NCBI RefSeq assembly: GCF_018398875.1
Contig: NZ_JAGWDK010000022.1
Location: forward strand, 1-64,000
From: Bradyrhizobium sp. sGM-13
Lineage (GTDB): Bacteria; Pseudomonadota; Alphaproteobacteria; Rhizobiales; Xanthobacteraceae
Length of the DNA: 64,000 nucleotides
Direction: 5' to 3'
Shown here: positions 45,582 through 54,831 of the stretch, one piece after another
Layout of the letters: each line of letters opens with the position of its first letter
How positions within the stretch are numbered: position 1 is the first letter of the stretch
Translations under genes and position numbers: made by a program
The notes under the pieces: model-generated
What the model saw: only the letters and a program-made list of their open reading frames with translations
The model's database searches: none
Told to the model about the DNA's origin: nothing

Positions 45582-46805
45582 ATGAGAAGTGGCGTTCTTC
45601 ATCTGATCGCAGGCATGGCGGTCGCGATCGCGCTGGCGTCACCCGCCAACGCGCAGAAGAAATACGATACCGGCGCGAGCGATACCGAGATCAAGATCGG
45701 CCAGACCGTTCCGTTCTCGGGACCGGCCTCCGCCTATGCCGGCATCGGCAAGACGCAGGCCGCCTATTTCAGGATGATCAACGAAAAAGGCGGCATCAAC
45801 GGCCGCAAGATCAACCTGATCCAGTATGACGACGCCTACTCGCCGCCGAAAGCCGTTGAGCAGGTGCGCAAGCTGGTCGAGAGCGACGAGGTGCTGTTCA
45901 CCTTCCAGATCATCGGCACGCCCTCGAACGCCGCCGTACAGAAATATCTCAACGCCAAGAAGGTGCCGCAACTCCTCGCCGCGACCGGCGCCTCGAAATT
46001 CACCGACCCCAAGAACTTTCCCTGGACGATGGGATACAATCCCAATTACCAGTCAGAAGGACGCATCTACGCCAAATACATTCTGCAAAATCATCCCAAC
46101 GCCAAGATCGGCATTCTCTACCAGAACGACGATCTCGGCCGCGACTACGTCACGGGCCTGAAAGAAGGGCTCGGCTCCAAGGCCGCGTCAATGATCGTCG
46201 CCGAAGTCTCCTACGAGCTGACCGATCCGACTATCGACTCGCAGATCGTCAAATTGAAAGCCGCCGGCGCGGACCTGCTCTACGACGCCTCGACCCCGAA
46301 GTTTGCGGCGCAGGCGATCAAGAAGGTCGCCGACCTCGGCTGGAAGCCGGTCCATATCCTCGACATCAATGCGAGCCCGGTCTCGGCCACGCTGAAGCCG
46401 GCGGGCCTCGACATCTCCAAGGACATCATCTCGACCAACTACGGCAAGGATCCGGGCGATCCGCAGTGGAAAGACGATCCCGGCATGAAGGCCTATTTCG
46501 CCTTCATGGACAAATATTACCCCGAGGGCGACAAGCTCAACACCGTCAACACGTACGGTTATGCGACGGCAGAATTGCTGGTGAAGATCCTGCAGCAATG
46601 CGGCGACAACCTCACCCGCGAAAACATTATGAAGCAGGCGGCCAATCTGAAGAACGTCACCGGCAGCCTGTCGCTGCCCGGCATGGTCACCAACACCTCG
46701 CCGACCGACTACCGCATCAACAAGCAGATGCAGATGATGAAGTTCAACGGCGAGCGCTGGGAACTGTTCGGCCCGATCATCGAGGATACCGGACCGAGCG
46801 GTTAG
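45582..46805 (+). CDS. ABC substrate-binding protein, branched-chain amino acid type, paralogue 1
   Basis: The 407-residue periplasmic protein has a signal peptide (first 24 residues, ending ANAQ). Its type-1 binding fold is of the LivJ class, with IKIGQTVPFSGPASAYAGIG and EKGGINGRKINLIQYDD. It lacks neighbouring permease and ATPase genes, so it must use a transporter encoded elsewhere, or it works as a sensor. A second gene with highly similar protein follows 286 bp downstream, after a terminator. Confidence 0.92.
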   Translation: MRSGVLHLIAGMAVAIALASPANAQKKYDTGASDTEIKIGQTVPFSGPASAYAGIGKTQAAYFRMINEKGGINGRKINLIQYDDAYSPPKAVEQVRKLVESDEVLFTFQIIGTPSNAAVQKYLNAKKVPQLLAATGASKFTDPKNFPWTMGYNPNYQSEGRIYAKYILQNHPNAKIGILYQNDDLGRDYVTGLKEGLGSKAASMIVAEVSYELTDPTIDSQIVKLKAAGADLLYDASTPKFAAQAIKKVADLGWKPVHILDINASPVSATLKPAGLDISKDIISTNYGKDPGDPQWKDDPGMKAYFAFMDKYYPEGDKLNTVNTYGYATAELLVKILQQCGDNLTRENIMKQAANLKNVTGSLSLPGMVTNTSPTDYRINKQMQMMKFNGERWELFGPIIEDTGPSG

Positions 46806-46841
46806 CGCCCTGCGCCGATCCAAGATACGATGCAAGACACG

Positions 46842-46880
46842 AGCCGCCGGCGTCACCGCGATGCCGGCGGCTTTTGTTTT
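46842..46880 (+). terminator. Intrinsic terminator after binding-protein paralogue 1
   Basis: Stem arms AGCCGCCGGC (46842-46851) and GCCGGCGGCT (46863-46872) pair perfectly and are followed by TTTTGTTTT. It separates the two paralogues into independent transcripts. Confidence 0.85.
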
Positions 46881-47091
46881 CAGGCCGCGCGGCGCGTGCA
46901 TCATTTTTCGGCTGATACACGTAGTGGATTCTTTTTGAGCAGACGGAGCTCGGTCCCGAAATTGTTCGGATTTCGATGCCTTGCATTGCAACATGGCTTC
47001 CGCCACTATTGTGGCAGCGAAGACATCCGCGGCCGGACCGGCCGGCGGCACGGTCAGCGCCAATCATAAAACACACGAGGAATGCAGCATT

Positions 47092-48318
47092 ATGAGGAAG
47101 GGTATTTTCCATCTGGCCACCGGCACGGCGCTCGCTTTGGCGCTGTCGGTCTCGACGGCGTCGGCGCAGAAGAAATACGATACAGGCGCGACCGACACCG
47201 AGATCAAGATTGGCCAGACCAATCCATTCTCGGGACCGGCCTCCTCCTACGCCACGATCGGCAAGACCCAGGCGGCCTACATCAAGATGATCAACGATCA
47301 GGGCGGCGTGAACGGCCGCAAGATCAATCTGATTCAGTATGACGACGCTTACTCACCGCCCAAGGCGGTCGAGCAGGTGCGCAAGCTGGTAGAGAGCGAT
47401 GAGGTGCTGCTGACCTTCCAGGTTCTCGGAACGCCCTCGAACGCAGCCGTGCAGAAGTACCTCAATTCGAAGAAGGTGCCGCAACTGTTCGCCGCCACCG
47501 GCGCGTCGAAATTCACCGATCCGAAGAATTTCCCGTGGACGATGGGCTTCAACCCCAACTATTTCGTCGAGGGACGCATCTACGGCCAGTACATCCTGAA
47601 GGAACATCCGAACGCCAAGATCGGCGTGCTCTACCAGAATGATGACCTCGGCAAGGACTATCTGAACGGCATCAAGGCCGGCCTCGGCGACAAGGCGGCG
47701 AAGATGATCGTGGCGGAAGCTTCCTACGAAGTCTCCGATCCGACCATCGACTCCCAGATCCTCAAGATCAAGGACGCCGGCGCCGACCTGTTCTTCTCGG
47801 CGACGACGCCAAAGCAGGCGGCGCAGGCGATCAAGAAGATCGCCGAGCTCAACTGGAAGCCGGTGCACATCCTCGACATCAACGCCACCTCGGTCGGCGC
47901 GGTGATGAAGCCGGCAGGCCTCGAAGCTTCCAAGGGCGTGATCAGCGTCAACTACGGCAAGGATCCGCTCGATCCGACCTGGAAGGACGACCCCGGAATG
48001 AAGAAGTACTTCGAGTTCATGGCGAAGTATTATCCTGAAGGCGACAAGGATTCGAGCTTCAACTCCTATGGCTACATGACCTCGCAATTGCTGATCCATG
48101 TGCTCAAGGCGTGCGGCGACAACCTGACCCGCGAGAACGTGCTGAAGCAGGCGACCAACCTGAAGAACGTTCAGCTCGACCTGCTGCTGCCGGGCATCTC
48201 CGTCAACACGACGCCGACCGACTACCGCGTCAACAAGCAGTTGCAGATGATGAAGTTCAACGGGGAGCGTTGGGAGATGTTCGGCCCGATCCTCGAGGAT
48301 GCCGGCCCGGCGGGTTAG
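47092..48318 (+). CDS. ABC substrate-binding protein, branched-chain amino acid type, paralogue 2
   Basis: The 408-residue protein is a close paralogue of the previous one. Long stretches match almost residue for residue, for example the run from KKYDTG to INLIQYDDAY. Differences concentrate in segments such as the loop after NPNY and around ILKIKDAGADLFF, so the ligand may differ. The signal peptide ends near ASAQ. It is followed by its own strong terminator. The duplication looks old enough for functional divergence. Confidence 0.92.
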   Translation: MRKGIFHLATGTALALALSVSTASAQKKYDTGATDTEIKIGQTNPFSGPASSYATIGKTQAAYIKMINDQGGVNGRKINLIQYDDAYSPPKAVEQVRKLVESDEVLLTFQVLGTPSNAAVQKYLNSKKVPQLFAATGASKFTDPKNFPWTMGFNPNYFVEGRIYGQYILKEHPNAKIGVLYQNDDLGKDYLNGIKAGLGDKAAKMIVAEASYEVSDPTIDSQILKIKDAGADLFFSATTPKQAAQAIKKIAELNWKPVHILDINATSVGAVMKPAGLEASKGVISVNYGKDPLDPTWKDDPGMKKYFEFMAKYYPEGDKDSSFNSYGYMTSQLLIHVLKACGDNLTRENVLKQATNLKNVQLDLLLPGISVNTTPTDYRVNKQLQMMKFNGERWEMFGPILEDAGPAG

Positions 48319-48354
48319 GCCCGTTGAGCGAAGAGAACGATCGGCGGAAGAGCG

Positions 48355-48387
48355 ATCGGCGGTCCTTCGGGACCGCCGATTTTTTTG
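48355..48387 (+). terminator. Intrinsic terminator with UUCG loop after paralogue 2
   Basis: ATCGGCGGTCC and GGACCGCCGAT form an 11-bp perfect stem closed by TTCG, followed by seven T residues. This is a textbook rho-independent terminator. Confidence 0.92.
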
Positions 48388-48476
48388 TAGGATGGGTAGA
48401 GCGCAGCGAAACCCATCATCGCAAGAATCTGCGTTACCGGTATTAATGGGTATCGCTTCGCTCCACCCATCCTACG
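48387..48476. repeat. Dispersed palindromic element (family F), copy 2
   Basis: GTAGGATGGGTAGAGCGCAG opens the element and GCTCCACCCATCCTACG closes it. It is the reverse orientation of the copy at 40175-40257, starting at the last base of the terminator. Confidence 0.8.
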
Positions 48477-48485
48477 AATCGCCAC

Positions 48486-48911
48486 TTACTTCGGGATTTC
48501 CCCGAACGTCTTGCCGGCCGGCAGCACGGCATGGCGGATGAGGCGGGAATCCTCGACCGCGGCCTGGCGGTGCTTCACCGCCTCGCGATAGACGGGATCG
48601 CGGATCATTTCCACAAACGCTGCGACGCTCGGGTATTCGGCGATGAAGCAATGGTCCCAGCGCTCATCTTGCGGCCCGATCAGCATCAGCTCGAACCTGC
48701 CCTGCCACACGATCCGTCCGCCGAGCCGTTCGAACACCGGCCCGCTTTCGCGCCCATAGGCGGCATAGGCTTCCGCGCCGGTCGCCTTGCGGCCGTCGGG
48801 ATAGGCGGCCTCGGCGCGCAGCCGGACCAGGTTGAGCATGTGGATCGGACCCGGCCGGTCATTGGCCCTGAATTGCGCGAACACTTCCTTGGTCGGATCG
48901 ATGTAACCCAT
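48486..48911 (-). CDS. DUF1330 domain protein
   Basis: The 141-residue protein has the ferredoxin-like dimeric fold pattern of DUF1330. Recognisable parts are GPIHMLNLVRLR, GAEAYAAYGRES and CFIAEYPSVAAFVEMIRDP, the last being the hallmark of the family. Activity is unknown for most members. It is convergent with the binding-protein gene and divergent from the PBP gene. Confidence 0.9.
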   Translation of the reverse strand: MGYIDPTKEVFAQFRANDRPGPIHMLNLVRLRAEAAYPDGRKATGAEAYAAYGRESGPVFERLGGRIVWQGRFELMLIGPQDERWDHCFIAEYPSVAAFVEMIRDPVYREAVKHRQAAVEDSRLIRHAVLPAGKTFGEIPK

Positions 48912-49055
48912 GCCGTCTTCTCCTTAAGAACGCTCGTTTGCGCCAACCCTAATACGGCCCCGCCGCACCTCCTAATCCCGCATTAACCTTTCGGTAACCG
49001 ACCCTTAAACAGCGACCGTTAGCGTGCTGCTGGGCGGGTGTGAACGGCGTTTGGC

Positions 49056-51272
49056 ATGGCGTGGAGACGGAAAAAGAGCGGCGGACGCAAGGAGCCGTTG
49101 TTTGGGCTTCCGGCGGCGCTCGCGGAGCTGCGTCTCTCGCCCGAGGATCGCATTCCGGCTGCCACCGACGACGACAAATCGAAAAAGCCAGTGCCGAAGC
49201 GCAAGCACGAAGACGACGAGGACGAGCCGCCGCGCGAGCGCAAGCCCCGTGGCGCAAAAAGCGGCGCGAAGCGGCGCTCGAAACGCCGCTTCAGGTTTGG
49301 CCGCCTCGTTTATTGGGCCGCGGTGCTTGGCCTGTGGGCGGCGATCGCGATCATCGGCGTCGTGGTCTGGGTCGGCGCGCATCTGCCGGCAATCCAGTCG
49401 CTGGAAATTCCAAAGCGCCCGCCGACCATCCAGATTGTCGGCATCGACGGCAGCGTGCTGGCCTCGCGCGGCGAAGCGCCGGGCGCCAATGTCGCGTTGA
49501 AGGATCTGCCGCCCTATCTACCGAAGGCGTTCATCGCGATCGAGGACCGCCGCTTCTATTCGCATTACGGCATCGATCCGATCGGCATTGCACGCGCGGC
49601 CGTCGCCAACATCCTGCATCGCGGCGTTTCGCAGGGCGGCTCGACGCTGACGCAGCAGCTCGCGAAGAATCTGTTCCTGACCCAGGAACGGACAATCGCG
49701 CGCAAGCTGCAGGAAGTGGAGCTCGCGCTCTGGCTGGAACGCAAGCATTCCAAGAACCAAATTCTCGAGCTTTACCTGAACCGCGTCTATTTCGGCTCCG
49801 GCGCCTATGGCGTCGAGGCGGCGGCGCAGCGTTATTTCGGCAAGTCGGCGAAGAACGTCACGGTCGCGGAGGCCGCGATGCTGGCCGGCCTCGTCAAGTC
49901 GCCGTCGCGGCTGGCGCCGAACCGCAACCCCGAAGGCGCGGAAGCGCGTGCCGGAATCGTGCTCGCGGCGATGGCGGACGCCAAGTTCATCAGCGACGCC
50001 CAGGCCAAGGCCTCGATCGGCCATCCCTCCTACAACGTGAAGCCGGCCGGCGCCGGCACCATCAACTACGTCGCCGACTGGATCGGCGAAGTGCTCGACG
50101 ATCTCGTCGGCCAGATCGACCAGAGCATCGTGGTCGAGACCACGATCGATCCGAAGCTGCAGAGCGTGGCGGAAGCCGCGATCATCGACGAGCTGGCGGC
50201 CAAGAGCGTGAAGTTCCATGTCACGCAAGGCGCGCTGGTGGCGATGACGCCCGATGGCGCAGTGCGCGCCATGGTGGGGGGTCGGAACTACGCCGAGAGC
50301 CAGTATAACCGCGCAGTCACCGCCAAACGCCAGCCCGGCTCGGCGTTCAAGCCGTTCATCTACCTGACGGCGATCGAGGGCGGGCTTTCGCCGGAAACGA
50401 TCCGACAGGACGCGCCGCTCGACCTGAAAGGCTGGCGGCCGGAGAACTATACGCATGAATATTTCGGCTCGGTGACGCTGACCCAGGCGCTAGCAATGTC
50501 GCTCAACACGGTCGCGGTGCGGCTCGGCCTGGAAGTGGGGCCGAAAAACGTGGTGCGGACCGCACACCGGCTCGGGATTTCATCAAAACTCGAGGCCAAT
50601 CCCTCGATTGCACTCGGCACCTCGGAAGTCTCGGTCGTTGAGCTGGTGGGCGCCTATGCGCCGTTTGCCAATGGCGGGCTCGGCGTCTCCCCGCATGTGG
50701 TGACGAAGATTCGCACCAACGAAGGCAAGGTGCTGTACAGGCGCACGGCCGATTCGCTCGGCCAGGTGATCGAACCGCGCCATGTCGCGATGATGAACAC
50801 GATGATGCAGGAGACGTTGCTCTCGGGCACCGCGCGGAAAGCAGAGATTCCGGGCTGGATGGCCGCCGGCAAGACCGGCACCAGCCAGGATTTCCGTGAC
50901 GCGTGGTTCATCGGCTACACGGCCAACCTCGTCACCGGCGTCTGGCTCGGCAATGACGACAACTCGCCGACCAAGAAGGCGACCGGCGGCGGCCTGCCGG
51001 TGGAAGTATGGACCCGCTTCATGCGCACGGCGCATCAGGGCGTGCCGGTGGCGAGCCTGCCGAACGCGCAGCGCGGCGGATTTTTGTCGAACATGTTCCA
51101 GACCGCATCGCAGGTCAGTGCACAACCGCCGCCGTCGGCGCCGGTCCCATCAGGCGGCGGATATCGGCCTGCGCCGGCACGAACCTCCGCACCGCCACCC
51201 AATCCAAATGCGCGCCCTGAAGCTGCGGCGGGATTGGATGGCTGGCTGGTGGACCGGCTGTTTGGACGGTAG
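49056..51272 (+). CDS. Penicillin-binding protein 1A
   Basis: The 738-residue bifunctional enzyme polymerises and cross-links peptidoglycan. A charged cytoplasmic tail of about 80 residues and one transmembrane helix (about 85-108) come first. The GT51 domain has catalytic Glu163 (EDRRFYSH) and GGSTLTQQ at 194-201. The transpeptidase has the SxxK motif at Ser429 (SAFK), SLN at 482 and KTG at 606. A Pro-rich tail ends it. It is a PBP1A-class protein, complementing the monofunctional transglycosylase at 3.5 kb. Confidence 0.95.
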   Translation: MAWRRKKSGGRKEPLFGLPAALAELRLSPEDRIPAATDDDKSKKPVPKRKHEDDEDEPPRERKPRGAKSGAKRRSKRRFRFGRLVYWAAVLGLWAAIAIIGVVVWVGAHLPAIQSLEIPKRPPTIQIVGIDGSVLASRGEAPGANVALKDLPPYLPKAFIAIEDRRFYSHYGIDPIGIARAAVANILHRGVSQGGSTLTQQLAKNLFLTQERTIARKLQEVELALWLERKHSKNQILELYLNRVYFGSGAYGVEAAAQRYFGKSAKNVTVAEAAMLAGLVKSPSRLAPNRNPEGAEARAGIVLAAMADAKFISDAQAKASIGHPSYNVKPAGAGTINYVADWIGEVLDDLVGQIDQSIVVETTIDPKLQSVAEAAIIDELAAKSVKFHVTQGALVAMTPDGAVRAMVGGRNYAESQYNRAVTAKRQPGSAFKPFIYLTAIEGGLSPETIRQDAPLDLKGWRPENYTHEYFGSVTLTQALAMSLNTVAVRLGLEVGPKNVVRTAHRLGISSKLEANPSIALGTSEVSVVELVGAYAPFANGGLGVSPHVVTKIRTNEGKVLYRRTADSLGQVIEPRHVAMMNTMMQETLLSGTARKAEIPGWMAAGKTGTSQDFRDAWFIGYTANLVTGVWLGNDDNSPTKKATGGGLPVEVWTRFMRTAHQGVPVASLPNAQRGGFLSNMFQTASQVSAQPPPSAPVPSGGGYRPAPARTSAPPPNPNARPEAAAGLDGWLVDRLFGR

Positions 51273-51295
51273 TCGCCGCAGATGAAGCCACCGCC

Positions 51296-51480
51296 ATCGT
51301 CCCTGCGAACGCAGGGATCCATACGCCGCGGCCCGCGTAAAGGGTGCTCGGGGCGACGGCTGCGTTTCAACAATGTAGGCTGGTGGTTTGGGTCCCTGCG
51401 TTCGCAGGGATGGCGGGATAGAGGCGAGAACCTCTCAACTTGTCGTCCCCCGCGAACGCAATGCGTTCGCAGGGGCGACG
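51296..51480. repeat. Dispersed palindromic elements (family A, plus an extra hairpin)
   Basis: A complete family A copy is followed by a short GTCGTCCCC... GGGGCGACG hairpin. Inner sequence matches the copy at 40266-40384, showing that both come from one mobile-type ancestor. Confidence 0.8.
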
Positions 51481-51487
51481 GGAAAAC

Positions 51488-52243
51488 CTAATCCTCGACC
51501 CCATAACGATGCAAATCGTTGCCGTGGGTGTCGAGCCAGCGCTTGGCGCGTTCGACATGAACGCAGATGCGGTCGACAACCCTCCAGAACCTGGCTGAAT
51601 GGTTCATCTCGACGAGATGCGCGACCTCATGGGCGGCGAGATAGTCGAGGACATAGGGCGGCGCGAGGATCAATCGCCAGGAATACGACAACGACCCGGC
51701 CGAGGTGCACGAACCCCAGCGGCTCGACTGGTCGCGGATCGACACGCGCCTGACCCGGACGCCAAGTTCCGCCGCATAGGCGAGCGATGCCTTGTGCAGA
51801 TCCTTGCGCGCTTCGCGCTTGAGGAAGTCGTGGACGCGCCGGTCCATGTGATCGTAGCCGCCGGCCACGCATAAAATCTTCTCGCCGCTGTCGCGGGTTT
51901 CGGTCCACACCGTGCCGCGTTCGCCGGCGCGATGCACCAGGCGATGCGGCACGCCGCGCAACGGTACGATCGTGCCGGGTTGAAAGGGCGCAGCCTTCGG
52001 CAAACGGCCGAGACGAGCGGCGATCCAGCCGCCGTGAAGCTGCGCAAAGTCCTTGGCTTCCGCGAGCGTACCGCGCGGCGGCATCGTCAGGATGGCTTCG
52101 CGATCGGTTGGATGAATGCGTAAGGTGTAACGCCGCGCCCGCCGATGTCGGCGCAGCCTGATCGCAAAGACTTGCGAGCAGTGTTTGACCAAAAGAGTCG
52201 CGGGTTCGGCGGGCCGCCGATAAAGGAGGGCGCGAGTAGCCAT
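51488..52243 (-). CDS. M48/YgjP-type metal-dependent hydrolase
   Basis: The 251-residue protein carries the zinc motif HEVAH with a third His ligand in EMNHSARFW. It has the YgjP/WLM-type C-terminal region and a preceding RRVSIRDQSSRWGSC motif. Function is unknown; a zinc protease of the YgjP (DUF45) group is the best description. The ATG at 52243 matches the homologue start MATRALLYR; an upstream ATG at 52309 would add a basic stretch. Confidence 0.87.
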   Translation of the reverse strand: MATRALLYRRPAEPATLLVKHCSQVFAIRLRRHRRARRYTLRIHPTDREAILTMPPRGTLAEAKDFAQLHGGWIAARLGRLPKAAPFQPGTIVPLRGVPHRLVHRAGERGTVWTETRDSGEKILCVAGGYDHMDRRVHDFLKREARKDLHKASLAYAAELGVRVRRVSIRDQSSRWGSCTSAGSLSYSWRLILAPPYVLDYLAAHEVAHLVEMNHSARFWRVVDRICVHVERAKRWLDTHGNDLHRYGVED

Positions 52244-52534
52244 TTCTTGGAGTCCGGGGAGTAGGAGTTCGCCCGGATTCTGCCATATCCGCCGCCAGGG
52301 AAATCGCATCTAAATTGCTCGGCGCAAAAACAAATCATTTGCCCAATATACAGGGGTTGGGCGACGAACCACCCCTAGCTAATGGGCCTGGAACTCAAAA
52401 TTTCCGCTGAAACCGGACGTCAAAGGCCGCCTCAAGCAGTGAGTCTGAACTCACCCCTTGATTCGACCGGAATTCCGATTGTTTGAATCTCCTCAGTAAC
52501 TTATCAGCGACCCCGAATCGGTGCCGCCGGCGCA

Positions 52535-53884
52535 CTATTCGGCCGCACGGACCAATGTTGGCTTGATCTTAGCCGCTGACTCATTGGTATTCATCGCCGA
52601 CATCATGAAATCGGAGATGCGCGGCACGATTTCGGAACGGAATCGCGATCCGTTGAACACGCCGTAATGTCCGACGCCCTTTTGCACATAATGCACGCGG
52701 CGATGATCGGGAATATGGGGGCACAAAGCGTGCGTCGCTTCGGTCTGGCCGAGCCCGGAGATGTCGTCGTTCTCGCCTTCCACCGTCATCAGCGCCACGC
52801 GCCGGATCTTTGACGGATCGACCGGCTTGCCACGGTGAGTCATCTCGCCCTTGGGCAACGCGTGCTTGACGAACACGAGATCGACCGTCTGCAGGTAATA
52901 CTCCGCCGTCAGATCCATCACCGCGAGGTACTCGTCATAGAACTCGCGGTGCTTGTCGACCATGTCGCCGTCGCCCTTCACCAGATTGTTGAACAGCGCC
53001 TTGTGCGCGTCGGTGTGGCGGTCGAGGTTCATGCTGATGAAGCCCGAGAGCTGCAAAAAGCCCGGATAGACGTCGCGCATCACGCCGGGATGCGGGAACG
53101 GCACTTTGGTGATGACATGGTTACGGAACCAGTCGATGCCGCGCTCGGCCGCGAGGTTGTTCACCGAGGTCGGATTGCGGCGGGTATCGATGGGGCCGCC
53201 CATCAAGGTCATCGACAGCGGCACGAACGGATCGCGCGTGGCTTCCATCACGGAGACCGCCGCCACGACGGGCACCGAAGGCTGACACACCGCGATCACG
53301 TGCATGTTGCCGCCGAGCACATGCAGCATCTCGATGACGTAATCGACGTAGTCATCGAGATCGAAGCGGCCCTCGGTGAGGGGAACCATGCGGGCGTCGG
53401 ACCAGTCGGTGATGTAGACTTCATGAGTCGGCAGGAACGCCTCGACAGTGCCGCGCAGCAGCGTCGCGTAGTGGCCGGACATCGGCGCCACGATCAAGAC
53501 CCGCGGATGGGGCGCGCGCAGCGGCCGGGTCAGCTTGCGATCGAAGTGCAGCAAACGACAGAACGGCTTTTCCCAGATCGAGCGGACCTCGACGGGCGTC
53601 TGGATGCCGTTAACCTCGGTGAAGTCGAGCCCCCATTCGGGCTTGCCGTAGCGGCGCGTGGTGCGCTCGAATAACTCGCAGGCCGCCGCGATCGATTTGC
53701 CGAATTGCGTGTGCGACCACGGATTAAGCGGGTTTTGAAACAGGATCTTGGCGGCGTCGGTCACGGCCCGTGCCGGATTGAGCGACGCGTGGCCCATTTC
53801 GTACATCCAATACATAGGCGTCGTGAGCGCCGGACTGCCTTCGGCCACCAGCGGCGGTGCGCCGCCAAACTCACCAATCGGCAT
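52535..53884 (-). CDS. phaZ: Intracellular polyhydroxyalkanoate depolymerase
   Basis: The 449-residue alpha/beta-hydrolase degrades stored PHA granules. Its nucleophile region reads VIAVCQPSVP with Cys200 where Ser is common, a known feature of the PhaZ class best studied in Cupriavidus. Other parts of the catalytic machinery are in SGHYATLLRGTVEAF and VEGENDDISG. ATG 53884 gives the family N-terminus (MPIGEFGG). PHA metabolism is typical of Bradyrhizobium. A 128-bp gap separates it from the ABC exporter gene. Confidence 0.92.
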   Translation of the reverse strand: MPIGEFGGAPPLVAEGSPALTTPMYWMYEMGHASLNPARAVTDAAKILFQNPLNPWSHTQFGKSIAAACELFERTTRRYGKPEWGLDFTEVNGIQTPVEVRSIWEKPFCRLLHFDRKLTRPLRAPHPRVLIVAPMSGHYATLLRGTVEAFLPTHEVYITDWSDARMVPLTEGRFDLDDYVDYVIEMLHVLGGNMHVIAVCQPSVPVVAAVSVMEATRDPFVPLSMTLMGGPIDTRRNPTSVNNLAAERGIDWFRNHVITKVPFPHPGVMRDVYPGFLQLSGFISMNLDRHTDAHKALFNNLVKGDGDMVDKHREFYDEYLAVMDLTAEYYLQTVDLVFVKHALPKGEMTHRGKPVDPSKIRRVALMTVEGENDDISGLGQTEATHALCPHIPDHRRVHYVQKGVGHYGVFNGSRFRSEIVPRISDFMMSAMNTNESAAKIKPTLVRAAE

Positions 53885-54012
53885 TTTATTTCTGACCTTC
53901 TGTTTGCGCCGCAGCATAGTGCAGAATGCGAAATATTGCGTCAATGCACCGCTCGGGCCTATCCACGCGCTAAAGAGCCTAAACACCCCGGGAAACCACG
54001 GGAATCTGTGAC

Positions 54013-54831
54013 TTATTCGCCACCCCCGAGCAAAGATCCGTGATGTTTGGCACTGCGCAAAAGGGCAAGGAAGATCGCAAAGGAGGCGGTAAAGAGCACC
54101 GCGTTGATGGCCAGCGACCAGATCATCAGGTCACTCCTGAATACGTGATCGATCAGGAGCGCGCGCATGCCTTCGAACACATAGGTCGGCGGCAGCATCC
54201 ACGCAATCCATTGCAGCCAAGCGGGCAGCACCGCGACCGGATAGTAGACGCAGGCGAGCGGCATCAGGCCGAACATCACCGTCCAGACGATGCTCTCGGC
54301 GCCAAGCCCGTTGCGCAGCACCAAGCCAGAAACAAAGATCCCGAGCGACCAGCTCGTGAAGATCAGATTGCAGAAGAACGCGATCAGCGGCAGGCCGATC
54401 GCGAAGAAATTGAAATCGAAGAAGAACAGCGCCAGCAGCGTCATCGGAATCACGCCGATCGCGAGCCGGATCAGGCTCATGATCATTAGCGAGATCAGGA
54501 ACTCGATCGGCTTCAGCGGGCTCATCATGAGGTTGCCGAGGTTGCGCGCCCACATCTCCTCGAGAAACGAGATCGAAAAGCCAAGCTGACCGCGGAACAG
54601 GATGTCCCACAGGATCACCGCGCCGATCAGCGTGCCGCCGGCGCGCGCGAAGAAATTGTCGTTCTGCGCGATGTAGTTTTGCAGAAATCCCCAAGTGATG
54701 ATCTGCAGCGCCGGCCAGTAGATCAGCTCCAATAGCCGCGGCCACGACGACATCAGAAGGTACCAGTAGCGCAGCACCATCGCCTGGATGCGGTGCGCGG
54801 AAATCCCGTGATGGGTGGCGGTAGCGCTCAT
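54013..54831 (-). CDS. ABC-2 type exporter permease
   Basis: The 272-residue permease has six hydrophobic helices in the ABC-2 arrangement. It includes LELIYWPALQIITWGF and a conserved MSPLKPIEFLISL loop. It works with the ATPase encoded upstream, sharing a 4-base overlap (ATGA). The exported compound is unknown; NodI/NodJ-type and multidrug exporters share this design, but nothing ties it to nodulation. Confidence 0.88.
   Translation of the reverse strand: MSATATHHGISAHRIQAMVLRYWYLLMSSWPRLLELIYWPALQIITWGFLQNYIAQNDNFFARAGGTLIGAVILWDILFRGQLGFSISFLEEMWARNLGNLMMSPLKPIEFLISLMIMSLIRLAIGVIPMTLLALFFFDFNFFAIGLPLIAFFCNLIFTSWSLGIFVSGLVLRNGLGAESIVWTVMFGLMPLACVYYPVAVLPAWLQWIAWMLPPTYVFEGMRALLIDHVFRSDLMIWSLAINAVLFTASFAIFLALLRSAKHHGSLLGGGE

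Noticed and set aside
49040..50308. Alternative plus-strand frame inside the PBP1A gene
   Set aside because: Arg-rich translation without motifs; the PBP1A frame holds every GT51 and transpeptidase signature.
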